From Ziziphus jujuba (taxonomy: Eukaryota > Streptophyta > Magnoliopsida > Rosales > Rhamnaceae), in the NCBI RefSeq assembly GCF_031755915.1, contig NC_083385.1, positions 16,637,001-16,701,000 on the forward strand: DNA of 64,000 nucleotides, in the 5' to 3' direction. This document shows positions 32,577 to 44,958 of this stretch, piece after piece (the stretch's first letter is position 1; each line of letters starts with the position of its first letter). The notes under the pieces are model-generated. The model did not search any database. It worked only from the letters and a program-made list of their open reading frames with translations, and was not told the DNA's origin. A program made the translations under genes and the position numbers.

Positions 32577-35500
32577 ATGGGGCAAAACCAACCGGAGATA
32601 TTGGAAATCCCAGAAATGGATGCTGGGGAGAAGCGGCTCAATGAGTTGGGATACAAACAAGAGCTCAGAAGAGAAATGGTATCATTCTTGATTTGAATTC
32701 TCTGTCATATGTTTCCTTTTCCTTCCTATTTTTCGGTATTCTATATTGGTCTGCTGTAATTATGTTCCTTGTTCTTTGATTAAGTAGTAGATACTATTGA
32801 TAGTTTTTCTTTAGTGGGAGGTGTTTGATATTTCCATATTTTCCTTTTTGAATATTACTGATTGGGTATTTTTTATTTGATGTGTTGCAGACCCTCTTTA
32901 AAACTCTTGCAATATCATTTTCAACGATGACACTTTTTACTGGGATTACACCCCTATATGGTTCAAGCCTTTTATATGCAGGTCCTGCAAGTCTTGTGTG
33001 GGGATGGGTTGTAGTATCATTCTTCACCTGGTTTGTTGGTATTGCTATGGCCGAGATCTGTTCCTCTTTCCCGGTTAGTCTTTACCCTATGTCTGCTTGT
33101 TATTATATTTTTGTATACTTGTACGCTTAAGATATATATCTGGATCACAATTCTGAATTGTTTTTACCTACAGGTTAATTTTCTTACATACAAGTTAAGT
33201 AATGTGCTGAATATTTCATTCATCTAATTTTTTAAGTAATGTGCTGAATATTTCATTCATCTAATTTTTTACTTGTATTTTAATATTTGTTCATTATCCA
33301 AAAGCATAGTTATTAAAGCATAAATGAATTCTAAAAGAAAGGAAATATAGTGTTATGGATGCTTGAGAAAGTATTGAAATTTCACTTCCTTTAAACAATG
33401 CACATACTGATTTGCAGCTGGAGTTTACTCGGGCACATAGTAAATAGCCCTCATGAAACCTACTCTTAAGATATGTAATTGATGTAATTTTGCTATTTGT
33501 TGTTAAAACAGTTAAAGGAAATTTTAATATGTACTCTTTAACCCAGCAGTTCAACGAAACATCTTTACAGAATTGATCTCTAAAAGAAAGTTACATTTAT
33601 GTAAATGCTATGCATGTTACTGGCTTTGAGTTTGCTTAACTTTCATGTAATTGTAATTTAAACAGACTACTGGTTCTCTTTACTTCTGGGCTGCCCATTT
33701 AGCCGGCCCCAAATGGGGTCCATTTGCATCATGGTGCTGTGCTTGGCTTGAGACCATAGGGCTAATTGCTGGGATCGGCACTCAGGTATCAGTTTTTTTC
33801 TGTTTTTTTTCTCGAAGAGAGAAAAGAATACATGAATTAATGACATCTAAAATGGATTTAAACTTCTTTTACTGGTTCTGAAGGCATATGCAGGATCACA
33901 AACACTGCAGAGCATCATTTTATTATGCACTGGCACCAACAAAGATGGGGGGTATTTTGCTCCAAAATGGTTGTTCTTATGCATGTATGCCGGCCTCACT
34001 ATCATATGGGCTTTTCTCAACACATTTGCATTGGAAGTGATTGCCTTAATCGATGTAATCTCCATATGGTGGCAGGTATAAACTGAACTTTACAACTTAG
34101 TCCTCTTGATTGCCTTCTCTTTGAGAAAATGCTATATTTAGTGCAACCACATATTCATTTATATCTCATGGGTATCATCATCACGTACAAAGTAAGAATA
34201 AAACTAGGAATGTTAAGTACTGCAATTATATAGATGATATAAAAATAGAAATAATGGTGAAATTCCATTAGAAGTGCATGTAAAATGATGGCAGTTTTTA
34301 TTCTTTGGCAGGTAATTGGAGGGTTAGTTATTGTCATAATGCTCCCCCTTGTAGCAATGACTACTAAGTCTGCTTCTTACGTGTTCACACAATTTCATAT
34401 GTCACCAGAGTCAACTGGAGTATCAAGCAAACCATATGCAGTTATTCTATCCTTTCTTGTCAGTCAGTATTCACTGTATGGATATGATGCTGCAGCACAT
34501 CTAACTGAAGAAACCAGAGGTGCTGATAAGAATGGTCCTATAGCAATTCTGGCCAGCATCGGGATCATTTCAGTTTTCGGGTGGGCTTATATCTTGGCCC
34601 TTACTTTCAGCATTCAGGTTTGTTATTCTCATGCTCGAATTTGTAATTTAGGGTGTTTTGAAGCCGAGAGAAGACATATAATACAGCATTATATAATAAA
34701 CCTATGCCTATATACTCCCTGTCATCAATTCAAAAAGTTATAATGGTTGCTTAGTAAATTTGAAATCTTTTTCACTTCCACAAATCGTTTTGATAAAAAC
34801 TCTGCATTTGAATGTTTTAGTAGTGGTCATTTGGAGCTTTTTCTAGTTTGGAAAATTTATATTTCTATGATGAAAGTTTTTTGGTTTTATATGTTTTCAT
34901 CCTTGGGATATAACTCAGGCTTTAGGGAGTGAGGTAGATTTGGGATAGATCTTACAATCAAACATAAACTAATCTAATATGTTTTGCCTTTCATTCAGGA
35001 TTTTAGCTACCTGTATGATCCAACAAATGAGACTGCGGGAGCATTTGTGCCAGCACAAATTATCTACGATGCATTTCATGGGAGATATCATAGCGCTACT
35101 GGAGCAATCATTTTGCTGTTCATTATATGGGGTTCATTCTTCTTTGGAGGTCTTTCAATCACTACTAGTGCGGCCAGAGTGGTGAGTATCCTTTTTCTTC
35201 TTTTTCACATCATCCAAATCCTTTTCTATCATTTTGTTATCTTCAGATGATTAGGTTGATCATCAACTTACTTTATGACTAACTATTTGCTGGTGGAGGC
35301 AAATTACATTCATCTTCACTGATCAAAACCTTCTAAGAACAATGAGTTTACAATACAATTTCCTGAAAGGTTTTGCACTTCACAAAATGCTGGAGTTCAT
35401 TGATTTTTAGAATGTTATATAGTATATTTCAAATATCTATGATGAAATGCATAGACAGAATACGATACTTCTAAGATGAAGTTTTGTTTAATCCAATATG

Positions 35501-36228
35501 GTTAGAATGCCTTAGAGGTCTTAAACAGTTCAAATATTTCTTATTTTCTTTTTAAAATTAGTTTTAATTTGTCAAAATACAATGTTGTGTGTCTCAATGT
35601 GTATGTTCATATGCATGCATGACTCCGAGGCTTTCATTCATTTTCATAATATATTTTTCTAGTTATATTTTCTTTGGGCATAACTTTACATTTACTATTT
35701 TGTAATATCAACTCACTGTGATTTGGAATGCTTAAGGTATACGCTCTATCAAGAGACAAAGGCATTCCATTTTCGTCTGTATGGCAAAAATTGCACCCAA
35801 GATACAAAGTTCCATCCAATGCAGTGTGGCTTTGTGCTGCCATCTGCATCCTGCTTGGACTTCCAATCTTGAAAGTCAATGTAGTCTTCACTGCCATAAC
35901 TTCCATATGCACAATCGGATGGGTAGGTGGCTATGCAGTTCCAATCTTCGCAAGACTGATAATGTCTGATGAAAATTTCAAGGCTGGACCTTTTTATCTG
36001 GGGAAAGCAAGAAGGCCAATTTGCTTGGTGGCCTTCCTATGGATTTGTTATACCTGCTCTGTCTTCCTTTTGCCAACCTATTATCCAATCTCTTGGGATA
36101 CATTCAATTATGCACCTGTTGCTTTAGGTGTTGGATTGGGTCTGATAATGCTTTGGTGGGTGTTGGATGCAAGGAAATGGTTCAAGGGACCAGTTAGAAA
36201 CATTGATATACAAAATGGAAAGGTATAA
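32577..36228 (+). CDS. BAT1-like amino-acid/GABA permease (APC superfamily), 7 exons
   Basis: Multi-pass membrane transporter of the APC superfamily, closest to plant BAT1 (bidirectional amino-acid transporter/GABA permease). Exons are 32577-32678, 32891-33073, 33666-33785, 33884-34075, 34312-34617, 34999-35181 and 35737-36228, all phase 0 with GT-AG sites, 525 residues. The N-terminal RLNELGYKQELRREM is the family signature; then TM1 FKTLAISFSTMTLFTGITPLY, AEICSSFPTTGSLYFWAA, QYSLYGYDAAAHLTEETRGA and YALSRDKGIPFS. About 12 membrane segments can be counted. It differs enough from AtBAT1 to be a BAT1 paralogue, so I leave the symbol empty; substrates are inferred from the family only. It ends 700 bp from the convergent PAD4. 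Confidence 0.93.
33196..33270. repeat. Two-copy 37-bp tandem duplication in BAT1-like intron 2
   Basis: TAAGTAATGTGCTGAATATT followed by TCATTCATCTAATTTTT occurs twice head to tail with no differences, so the duplication is recent. Confidence 0.95.
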
Positions 36229-36283
36229 TATTCTTCAACATGGAATAAAAAAAACAAAGATCCCATTTATTTGTTTGATTACC

Positions 36284-36447
36284 TGAGGAAATTTGTCAGA
36301 ATTTTAATTACCTATCAATATACATAGAAGTTTTTTTTTGGTTTCTTATACATATTCTATTTGTGAGGAAATTTGTCAGAATTTTAATTACCTATTAATA
36401 TACATAGAAGTTTTTTTTTTTTGGTTTCTTATACATATTATATTTGA
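36284..36447. repeat. Two-copy tandem duplication, period 80 bp
   Basis: Two nearly identical copies beginning TGAGGAAATTTGTCAGAATT, differing by C/T, C/A and T-run length. It lies just past the BAT1-like stop codon at the edge of the segmental duplication shared with 26.1 kb; only one copy is recognisable there. Confidence 0.93.
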
Positions 36448-37790
36448 TGAGATTACCATGTCAATGCTGCCTACTATGATTAGCACGAAACAATTCGCAT
36501 TCTTTTAACCGTCTGCTCTTCTCTGTCAATGTCTAGCAAGAACCTATGAAGTTGGTCAGAAGGCAAAGGTGATTAGCATTGTTTTAAATTAGAATAATTA
36601 CAAAAACCTGAATTCAGATACTCTGTCCCACTCCCCTGTCTCCCTTCCTTTCCCTTATTGCTTTCACAATGAACAAAATTAATCATCCACTGATAAATAT
36701 AGGAACTTGGTAGAAGGAAAGCAGAAAGTCCATGCCTATATTTGAGTTCAGTTCTTGAGCAGTGCTTTTGCATGGCTTCTTGTGTGAGTGTGCGTGTGCT
36801 TGTAAGTTTGCTATATATATATATATATATATATACAAATTCATTTTATAGAAATGAACATTTTTAGTCATTTGCAAAAATAAAGCAACAACTAGTTAGA
36901 CATATGGATTACATATCCATAACAGATTCTACACTAGGGAAATATTTCCCCATCTCTGAAAGTAGGAAACTGAGGCCTGATCTGCTCCACCTGTGATTTC
37001 AGTTCTCTAAGATCTTCTACCCATAAAGTGTAGCTAGAATTTTTCGCTACAACATCTTTAGAGACTTCCATCCTTTCGACCAAATTACTCGCATACCTTT
37101 CGAACTTATTGATATTCTCCCATAGCAGCTCCTTCTTCCTAGGATCATTCTCACTTCTGAGACTAGTAAGCCATTCTCTTGCCTCCTCTACCCTTGCCCA
37201 AAAGCATGAGTCCTGAGTCAAACTCGCAAACTTGCTTCTCTTGTTATTTCCTTCCCCATTCACCACTGTTTTCTCATTCCACCATTTATCGAAAATCTGA
37301 TACCTCCTTTCTCTTCCATGCTCCAAGTAATGGCCCTTGACCTTGTGTGTACCCCACCTATAGTACTCTGCAATGTCCAATGGCTCAACCAGCAGCTTGT
37401 AGAAATGGGAAGCATTAACCCATTTTGCTCTCTTATGAAAATCATAGGGCAATTCATTGTTTTCCAACATGCTAATCACCTTATTCCAAAAGCTGGCAAG
37501 CTTGTGCCTGTTCATGTTGACTCTGTGACCCCTTTTTGATGATCTACTTTGCTTGAAGGAATCATAGTACCCCATCTGATCATCGGATTCGTCACAAGTT
37601 GCTTTGTACCACTCCAGTTCAGCTCTGTAAGGTGTAATCTTTGATAAACTTACAGCAAGGTTAGCACCATTCAGATTTGGTTTCTGGCCTGATCGCCTTG
37701 CCATCTTTAGGCATTCTTTGGCTGGTGTAGCAGCTGGTTCCTACATGGTTAATTCACGAATACATTCAATGAAGAAACTAGTCCAACCTT
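36384..37790. repeat. Segmental duplication, copy 2 (partner at 26100-28080)
   Basis: The intact partner of the block at 26.1-28.1 kb, in the same orientation. It covers the BAT1/PAD4 intergenic DNA, the last PAD4 exon and about 50 bases of the preceding intron. It carries the functional PAD4 3' end, so this is likely the source copy. Confidence 0.85.
36812..36835. repeat. TA microsatellite
   Basis: Perfect TA dinucleotide run downstream of PAD4; a TA run sits at the equivalent place in the duplicate (about 26513-26530). Confidence 0.85.
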
Positions 37791-40685
37791 ATTATAGGAT
37801 TGCCTTAAGTAAATAGTATACTTTAGTCCAAAACTATATGACAAACTTTGAACTCTCCTTTGCTGTCCCTTTACTGTTTTTAATGTCAGCTAAACATGAC
37901 CTTGATTCTGTTCATTATATAACTAGTCCAATATACACTGGAAATAGAAAAGAAAAACATTGGATACGAGGAAACAGAGGATTTTTTTTTCTTTTCTTTT
38001 TATTTGGACATATATTAACTTGGGAGTTTTTTAGTCACGAGTGTGATCGAACTTTGGTTTGATTATTACAGAGGTCATTGTCATCTGGATTGTCATTGTC
38101 TCTGAAATAAAAGAAGACAAATGATTTGAATTTAGTAAGTGTTAAGAGTCGCAACGCTGGGATGATGAACAAAATATATCTAGTTTCTTTCCCTGTATCT
38201 GGCATGAAAACAGGAATGGGACAGTGTGACTTCGAGTCTTTTGTGCGAAAACCAATAAAGATATAGACAATGCTTGAAGTACTTAAAACCCAAAAAAAAA
38301 TGTAGAGAAGAAATCACTACCTGCCAAGCTATTCCTGAGGACTGCAATGCCAAGGCAAGCCCTGCTTCATAGCTTGAACAAGGACCTAATCCACCTTGCA
38401 TGAAGTTCCTCCTCTTGAGGAACTGTGAAGAAAAATTCCCAATATAATCTCCATAATTAAGATGATCCATAATGCATTCATCAAGAGAAACAGTTGCAAC
38501 CATCAAATGCATCATCTTTATCACAGATACTGCATTCTCCAAGCAAATTCCGCCTTCTTTGGAACAGAACAAGTAGCTCCCAAATGGCCAAAACATTTCC
38601 CTCCTTTCCCCTTCCACTGCCAACTGTGATGACCTTTCCAAATAAGCCAACACGAACCTAAGGAACCTGGCTTTATCTTCGTCGGGGACTTGGAGTACTC
38701 CAGCGGGGTTTCCTATCTGTTGAGACGCCATGGCAAGATGCCAATGATTTAGAAGTAAATGCAGCTGATGAGTGAGCAGTGGAGCAAAAAGTAGCCTTGG
38801 CATTATGTCGTGCTTTGAGACAACATGGCAGAAATTTCCACCCCATCTTTCTCTTAGTATGGCCCGGGAAAAAGACTCGTTGCCTAGCAATGGCGAACCG
38901 AAGGTGATGCAGAAGATTGGGATTGAAGAAGATGAGGAATGGAGGTAGCAGAGGAGCCAAAGAGCATACAGAGAAGCAATTGATCCTCCTAAGGAATGGC
39001 CAGTGAAGACCATCGATTTGCTTTTCTGCAGTACCGCCAAAACCTGCATGTTGTGCATATGTTTGATTATTTCCTTGTATCTACATGTGTTGACTATGAA
39101 ATTATTTAATTAAAATAATCATGTTTAAATTTTATTTAACTCAAAAAGTATCTTAATTCACCAAAAGTCTTTTTTGTTTTTTAACAATAAGAATTTTTCA
39201 TTTTGAATATCTTGCACTTAGTAGGGTCAAGGTACTTCTAATTTTCTTCTTGGCCTCTACTTTATCTGCAGCGATGGCTAAGTGAGTACTAAGAATAACT
39301 GTAGAACTAATAGTCATCCTTTGAATTTTTCATTTTTTATTTTTTAAAAAAAATTTCTTTTAGGATTTTGCCTGGTAGTTGGGTTTTGTTGTTTTCACTA
39401 GCCAAAATTCATATCATCGTGGATGAGAGCTCTACATATATCACACCCAAATTTTCAAAATAAATACATAAGTGAAAAGAAAAGGTAATGATGAAGATGA
39501 AAATTATTGACAATGCATCACGAAAAAGCAATAAATTGCATGTACATTCAAGCATATATGTAGAATTTTTGCATATATATATATATATATATATATTCCT
39601 GGAGAGGGTCTAATTAGAACAAAGTAATATGGTATATGAAAGTGAAATAACATAGTTAATTTGGTCTATTTGTCTCGGCAGCCCTTCCTTTAATCGTTTT
39701 CATCCTTTTCGTCTCTTTTTCCTTTTTGTACTCATTTCTTTTCAAGGGTTTTATCAATAATAATAAAGCCAAACTTCAGTGTAGGCAAAAGAAACAAATA
39801 AATGAAAGACAACCTTTAGTGGCCACGCAACCAACCTTCATGGAAGCTCTCAAAATTGACCACCACCATCTATTCAAAGAACATTCAAACTAAAAGAAAA
39901 GCATCTTGGGAATATTATAGTACTTGTGCTTTTGGATACGAAAAATATTAAATAGATACTTTTTTTTTTTTGGTCTTTATAGATTGTTTTCTAGTTTAAA
40001 AACTTTTAAGGGTGGTGTTTTGTTAAAGAACAAATATCTAAACCCCTTTAAAAAGAAAAAAAAAATAGCTAACTAAGATTATTAACATTATTAATCAAAT
40101 TTAGACAGTAATAAAAAAAGGATAGCCTTCAAAATTAATGTTCATAACTTACATATAAACAAAATTAACCCACTTTTGTGTTGTGTGAAAATGGGGACCT
40201 ATATATTCTTTTCCGAATTAGGTATTTTTTTTTTTTAATATATAGGAAAAGGCTAAATCACGACTCGACTTGAGTCAAACAATGCCTTACAACCTAACAA
40301 CAACAAAAAGCAATTGAGCATGAAAGGCCCCCCCCCAAAAAAAAAAAAAAAAAAAAAAAAGATAATATTATTAATATTGCGTGTCGGTTTTCTACTTTGT
40401 ATGTCGTTTTCCGTCCTATGCAATCACATCAAAAAAGAGATTTTTGCGTCATTCACCACATAAAGTGTGTGAATCCCCACAACGAACGAAAATGATAATC
40501 CATCAATTATTTAATCAAATAGTTATAAGTTTATGATATTGGTGGTAAGTCTCACTATGGTTGAATTCATAAACGTTTAATCAGAACATATATCGTTTTA
40601 CTTTTTACCTGAGTTAATTTTTCTTTAGAATGGACTCGGTTTTGTTTCAAACTTTCAACATTAATTTGAAGAAGAAAAAAAAAAT

Positions 40686-40718
<33 letters not shown>

Positions 40719-43700
40719 GAAGTAGTCAACACGCATACAAATAAAGCATAACATCAGAGATAGAACGAGTGAAAAGGAAAGCAAACCTAATAATAAAGTA
40801 AGGAATAATTGGTTGGAGAAAGCTAGCTACAGCTACAACTCAAACGTGTCGAACGGATTATGGATTATATACCCTATTGCATGTATATGGTAATTTTGCA
40901 GTCATTCCCTTTACCTTTTTGTCATGTATGTAGAAGCTAAAGATGGCAATTTGTCTTTCAAGACTAAACAACTCATTCTGGTGCATGCACAACTTTATAG
41001 ATGCTATCTGAATTTTTATAAGATCAAAAAGCAAATATCTTTTGAGGTGCCATTGGAAGTGAATGAGAAAGAAACCCACTGCAAATTTCATCTAACAGTC
41101 TTCATTGGCAATATGTATAGTTAGGTACCACATGTCTTGGTAGGTAAAGCTGGGCTAGTTTTCTAAATGTTTTATTTTCATTGTGAGGGCTATTCTATAC
41201 CTAAGAATTCTTCTGCAAAGTGATCATGGAATAAATAGATTCTTCTATTCTCTGTTCCTTTCTTTTAACTTTTCTGAGGTGGGGGCTGAATTTTTAAAAT
41301 TCAATAGGAATTGAATTGAAAAATTGAAACCACCCTTTCTCATTGATTCATAGAAAAGAACTTTTGCTACCTAATATACTTATAGGATTTTGATACATCA
41401 AAAATATAAATATAATTGTCTTTGTAAGTTGAGATTCTGCTAACATAATCAATAGCAAAAGATAATTGAAATGACATTTTTAGTATTTGATATATCAACT
41501 AATTTACTTTACATTGAAAACATATCTTTCCTGACTTTAAATATAAACATCAACTTTACATAACAAGCAAAGTTCAAAAGAAAAAGAAAAATAAATAAAT
41601 AAACAAAGGTAATTTTTATTTGCACCCATTTTCCTGTTTTGCTTTATTTTCCACTTATATCTATAGACACAAATAGCAAAAATACTCTTTTAACTGTCGA
41701 AAAGGCAAAAAAAAATAAACTTTATGCATATATGTAAAATCCAAAATCATGGATAAGAGCCTCTTCTGTGTGTATATATATATATCTTTTTCTCTTTTTT
41801 CCATTAAAAAAAAAAACAAAACAAAATATGTTTGTTTCACCTTTTTTAATGGCTCTTTCACTTTCTACCAATCATCAACTTATAAAGCTATTTTAAGATT
41901 TTTATGATTAAATAATATCTCTAACAACTTAACTTCTACCAGATTTTTCACATGATGAATATTTCACATGCTTCAGATCTATTAACAGATAAGGATATGG
42001 AGTTCAAAAAGGTAAAATTAATGTGGCGGCGGGATTTCTTTCTTAGTATCATATAATGGCATCACTTGGTTGATCATATATAATACTAATAAAATATAAG
42101 TATATATGTAAAAGAAAAAGATAAAGACTTCTATATGTGTGTTTCACAGAAGTGTCGACCCCAGCACCCATTATTCAGGTCCAATCATTTTATTCTCCCA
42201 TACTACATTATTTGAATCTAAAATATCTACCTACATTTCACACTATACATGTATAATATAAATGTATGTATCAAACTCAAATTATTAGGTGCTTACATCC
42301 CAAAATAAAAATGAGCTTATAATATATACCATATGAGTAATGGTAGAGGCACAGTCTATTTTGTCAAACACTTTATTGAACATATACTTATTTTTATTTT
42401 TAATTAATTGGTTAATATATTAATATAACTTTGATAATGATAAATAATTTTTTAAAAATTAAATACAATTAAATATAAACTAATCAAATAATAATATTTA
42501 AATATTTAAATAATTTTTTTTAAAAAAATAATATTTCTCTGGCATTATTCATAATAGATACAAAGGGATGCATATACAATCCCAGTCAAATATCTCATGC
42601 GCATTATTTATGCAACTAATCTAATGCATAGACCACAAAGTTGCTAGTTTCGTATATATTATTTTATTCAAACTTCAAAACTGAGGTACGGAAATTATTA
42701 AAATCTCTCCGGCCTCCTAGACCGGGTCATCAAGCCAGCAGTGTAAATATTGGACCAGGGATTTATTTCTATATAATAAAATTATAACAATTTTTTTCTG
42801 ATATTAAAATTATTACAAAGTTAATTTCTTATACATGTGCTCAATATTTATTTTATTCTAATATTAGGTTGCTGTATAATCACTTCAAAAAGAGAAAGAG
42901 TTCTTAAATTTGTATCTTAGACAGGCACAAGATTTAACTTTTACTTTTATCACATTCTAGATTTATATACGATTATTTCTCAAGGGTTTTAATTTGAACA
43001 TCTAAATAAAAGCTATTTGAAATTAATATGTATACTTTATAGAAATTGTTAATATATGTAAAAATATATATAAGAATATAAAAAAAAATCTTAAAACTGC
43101 ATTAAGATTAGAATTCCCATTTTTGTTTCAAAAAATAAAGAAGGATTCCCAGTTTAATTAATGTTGACGGTTTCTTACTATAACTTTCTAGTCTTGAATT
43201 ATAGGCTTCAATAAATAAACCAAATATTTATTTCACCTCCTTAGGATCGCTATGAAGTTCTTTTCCTATAAACCTTTCAAATGTGTGTATATATGTAAAG
43301 ATAAACATCAAACCAAAAAGCTGGGCATATTTTGTCAACTAAAGACCACCTATTTTTACTACAATAAATGTTCTAATACCACCATCACATCTTTAACAAT
43401 TTTAACCTAGTAGAAATTATTTTAATTCGGACCTAAAAATAATAACCTAGTTAATTTTTTATGGTCCAAATATTAATTATTTAGCTTGAAGTTTTGTGGT
43501 GTTTAATACTATGTATACCTGATCAGATTGTACTTTTATAATCCAAGTCTCATGTTTTACCTAATATGATTTGAACATCTTTACTGTAAAAAAAAAAAAA
43601 AAATGTACAAAACTACTGTAACAAAATTATATACATACATAGTTATTCTATATTGAATCACGGTGGACTCATTATATAATATTGTATAATATGACTATCA

Positions 43701-44793
43701 TTTGATTAATAATCTACATAATATTTTTAGTCGGATAATATATACTGTTCTATATCACCCAATAAAATAAAGGTATATATATATAAAATCAAGCAAAACG
43801 CCAGAGATGTACGAGAAGATATGCTTAATGCCAGAGCAATGTATGAGAGGCTAAATGTCAGAAAAGAATCATCATAACCATATTTGGCCGGCAAGACAAA
43901 CTATACGCGGAATTATGTATACCACCTATTCCATCTTTGTCCATATATATATATATATATGGTTGTTTGGTACACCAAGTCAAGCTTTTTATGTTGCCCG
44001 AACCGCATTAGATCACGTAGAACCTAATCTACCAGATATCCATTTAGAACTCTATGTAATTAGGTGACGGTCAAACAACATAAGATGTGCAATCCGTTTA
44101 ATAAAGTAAAATTTTAGTATACATAGTACATATACTATTAATATATATACCAAATTATACCTCCCAAGAAGAAAAACATGAATTTATTGGCCAAAAAGGA
44201 AATAAAATAAAGGGAAAAAAAAAAACTGTCAGATGGATAAGAAACTGACCTGATCACGGAAATTTTGGCAACCAAAGAAGAGTTTTAGAAGCCCTCCATG
44301 CACCATGAGTGGTTCTTCATCTTCGTTACGAGCACTCAACAATGGATGAAAAGGATTTTCGATTAGGCCGCCGGCACTTTCTAACGGCACCATCTCTCTG
44401 CAACTGGCTGGTTCCGAAACATCGACCATTTGGATACCGGAAAAAGCCACGTAACCCACATCTCCGATGAGCTCGGTAACGAAGCTCATCGGAGCGGTTG
44501 TATTGGCTAAGCTGCATAGTCTCCATGCCTCGGATAGCAGTGGAGTCGATGCCAGAAATGTTGAAAGCATTTCGCTGGTTTCAAACCTATAATAAAAACG
44601 GTAAGAATTTTCAACATAAATGAAAAGAAGAAGGAAAAAATATATATATATTCTTGTTAAGTTTCCGAGAAAATAGTGTCCGAGTCAAATTTAATTTCTT
44701 GTTTGGAAGAAAAATTATTTTAAAAAAAGAAAAGAAAAGAAAAAAGAAGATAAAGATGAGAAATGTAACTTACGGTGAAGCTTCAGCTTCCAT
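36934..44793 (-). CDS. PAD4: PAD4, lipase-like immune regulator, 4 coding exons
   Basis: PAD4 joins EDS1 in nucleus and cytosol to relay TIR-receptor signals and basal immunity through helper NLRs. Minus-strand coding exons: 44774-44793 (20 nt), 44250-44586, 38321-39043 and 36934-37740. Junction phases match, giving 628 residues. The lipase-like domain has GHSLGG with Ser at about residue 136, Asp in VVSKHDIMPR (about 198) and a His in MDHLNYG aligned to the PAD4 catalytic His, so the triad looks intact. The EP domain (from about residue 361) has ELEWYKATCDESDDQMGYY, NELPYDFHKRAKWV and EPLDIAEYYRWG. FETSE, NFCHVVS and FWPFGSYLFCS point to PAD4 rather than EDS1 or SAG101. It is longer than Arabidopsis PAD4 (541) because of an extra segment after the catalytic Asp, common in other dicots. 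Intron 2 is 5206 nt. Confidence 0.93.
39044..44249. other. Large second intron of PAD4 (5.2 kb)
   Basis: Bounded by CAG-GTCAGT and ATGCAG-GTT on the minus strand. It holds TA microsatellites (about 39573-39596, 43945-43962), a compound CA/TA repeat (40686-40719), a C9-A24 run (40328-40360) and long AT-rich stretches. A less AT-rich island at 40860-41125 carries a 66-77 codon frame on each strand that I do not recognise. No transposase or reverse transcriptase coding was seen. Confidence 0.7.
40686..40719. repeat. Compound CA/TA microsatellite
   Basis: A CA run passing directly into a TA run inside PAD4 intron 2. Confidence 0.9.
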
Positions 44794-44946
44794 GGAGTGG
44801 ATTGTAGACTTGTTCTTTCTTCTTCTTTTTCTTCTTCTTCTTCTTCTTCCTCTCTTTTTCTTCTATTTTATTTTTTCTTTTTTGTTCCTTGAGAGTGATG
44901 GATTTTTGGGTGGTGTTAAAACTATAAGCCAGGCTGAGTTGAAGTG

Positions 44947-44958
44947 TATATATAAATA
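44947..44958 (-). promoter_or_regulatory. Likely TATA box of PAD4
   Basis: Reads TATTTATATATA on the minus strand, about 155 bp upstream of the PAD4 start codon. The intervening leader is CT/GA-rich (GAAGAA repeats on the minus strand), typical of plant leaders. Confidence 0.5.

Noticed and set aside
38180..38320. Extension of the PAD4 lipase exon frame below 38321
   Set aside because: A donor at CAG-GTAGTG ends the exon in phase 0 and joins the EP exon; the extra frame is intron.
42724..42745. Another UGT-like WLDD word in PAD4 intron 2
   Set aside because: Only about 12 bases; expected by chance.
36934..44793. Calling this gene EDS1 or SAG101
   Set aside because: The FETSE N-terminus, WPFGSYLFCS block and the order of EP-domain motifs fit PAD4 better; the catalytic-triad positions also agree with PAD4.
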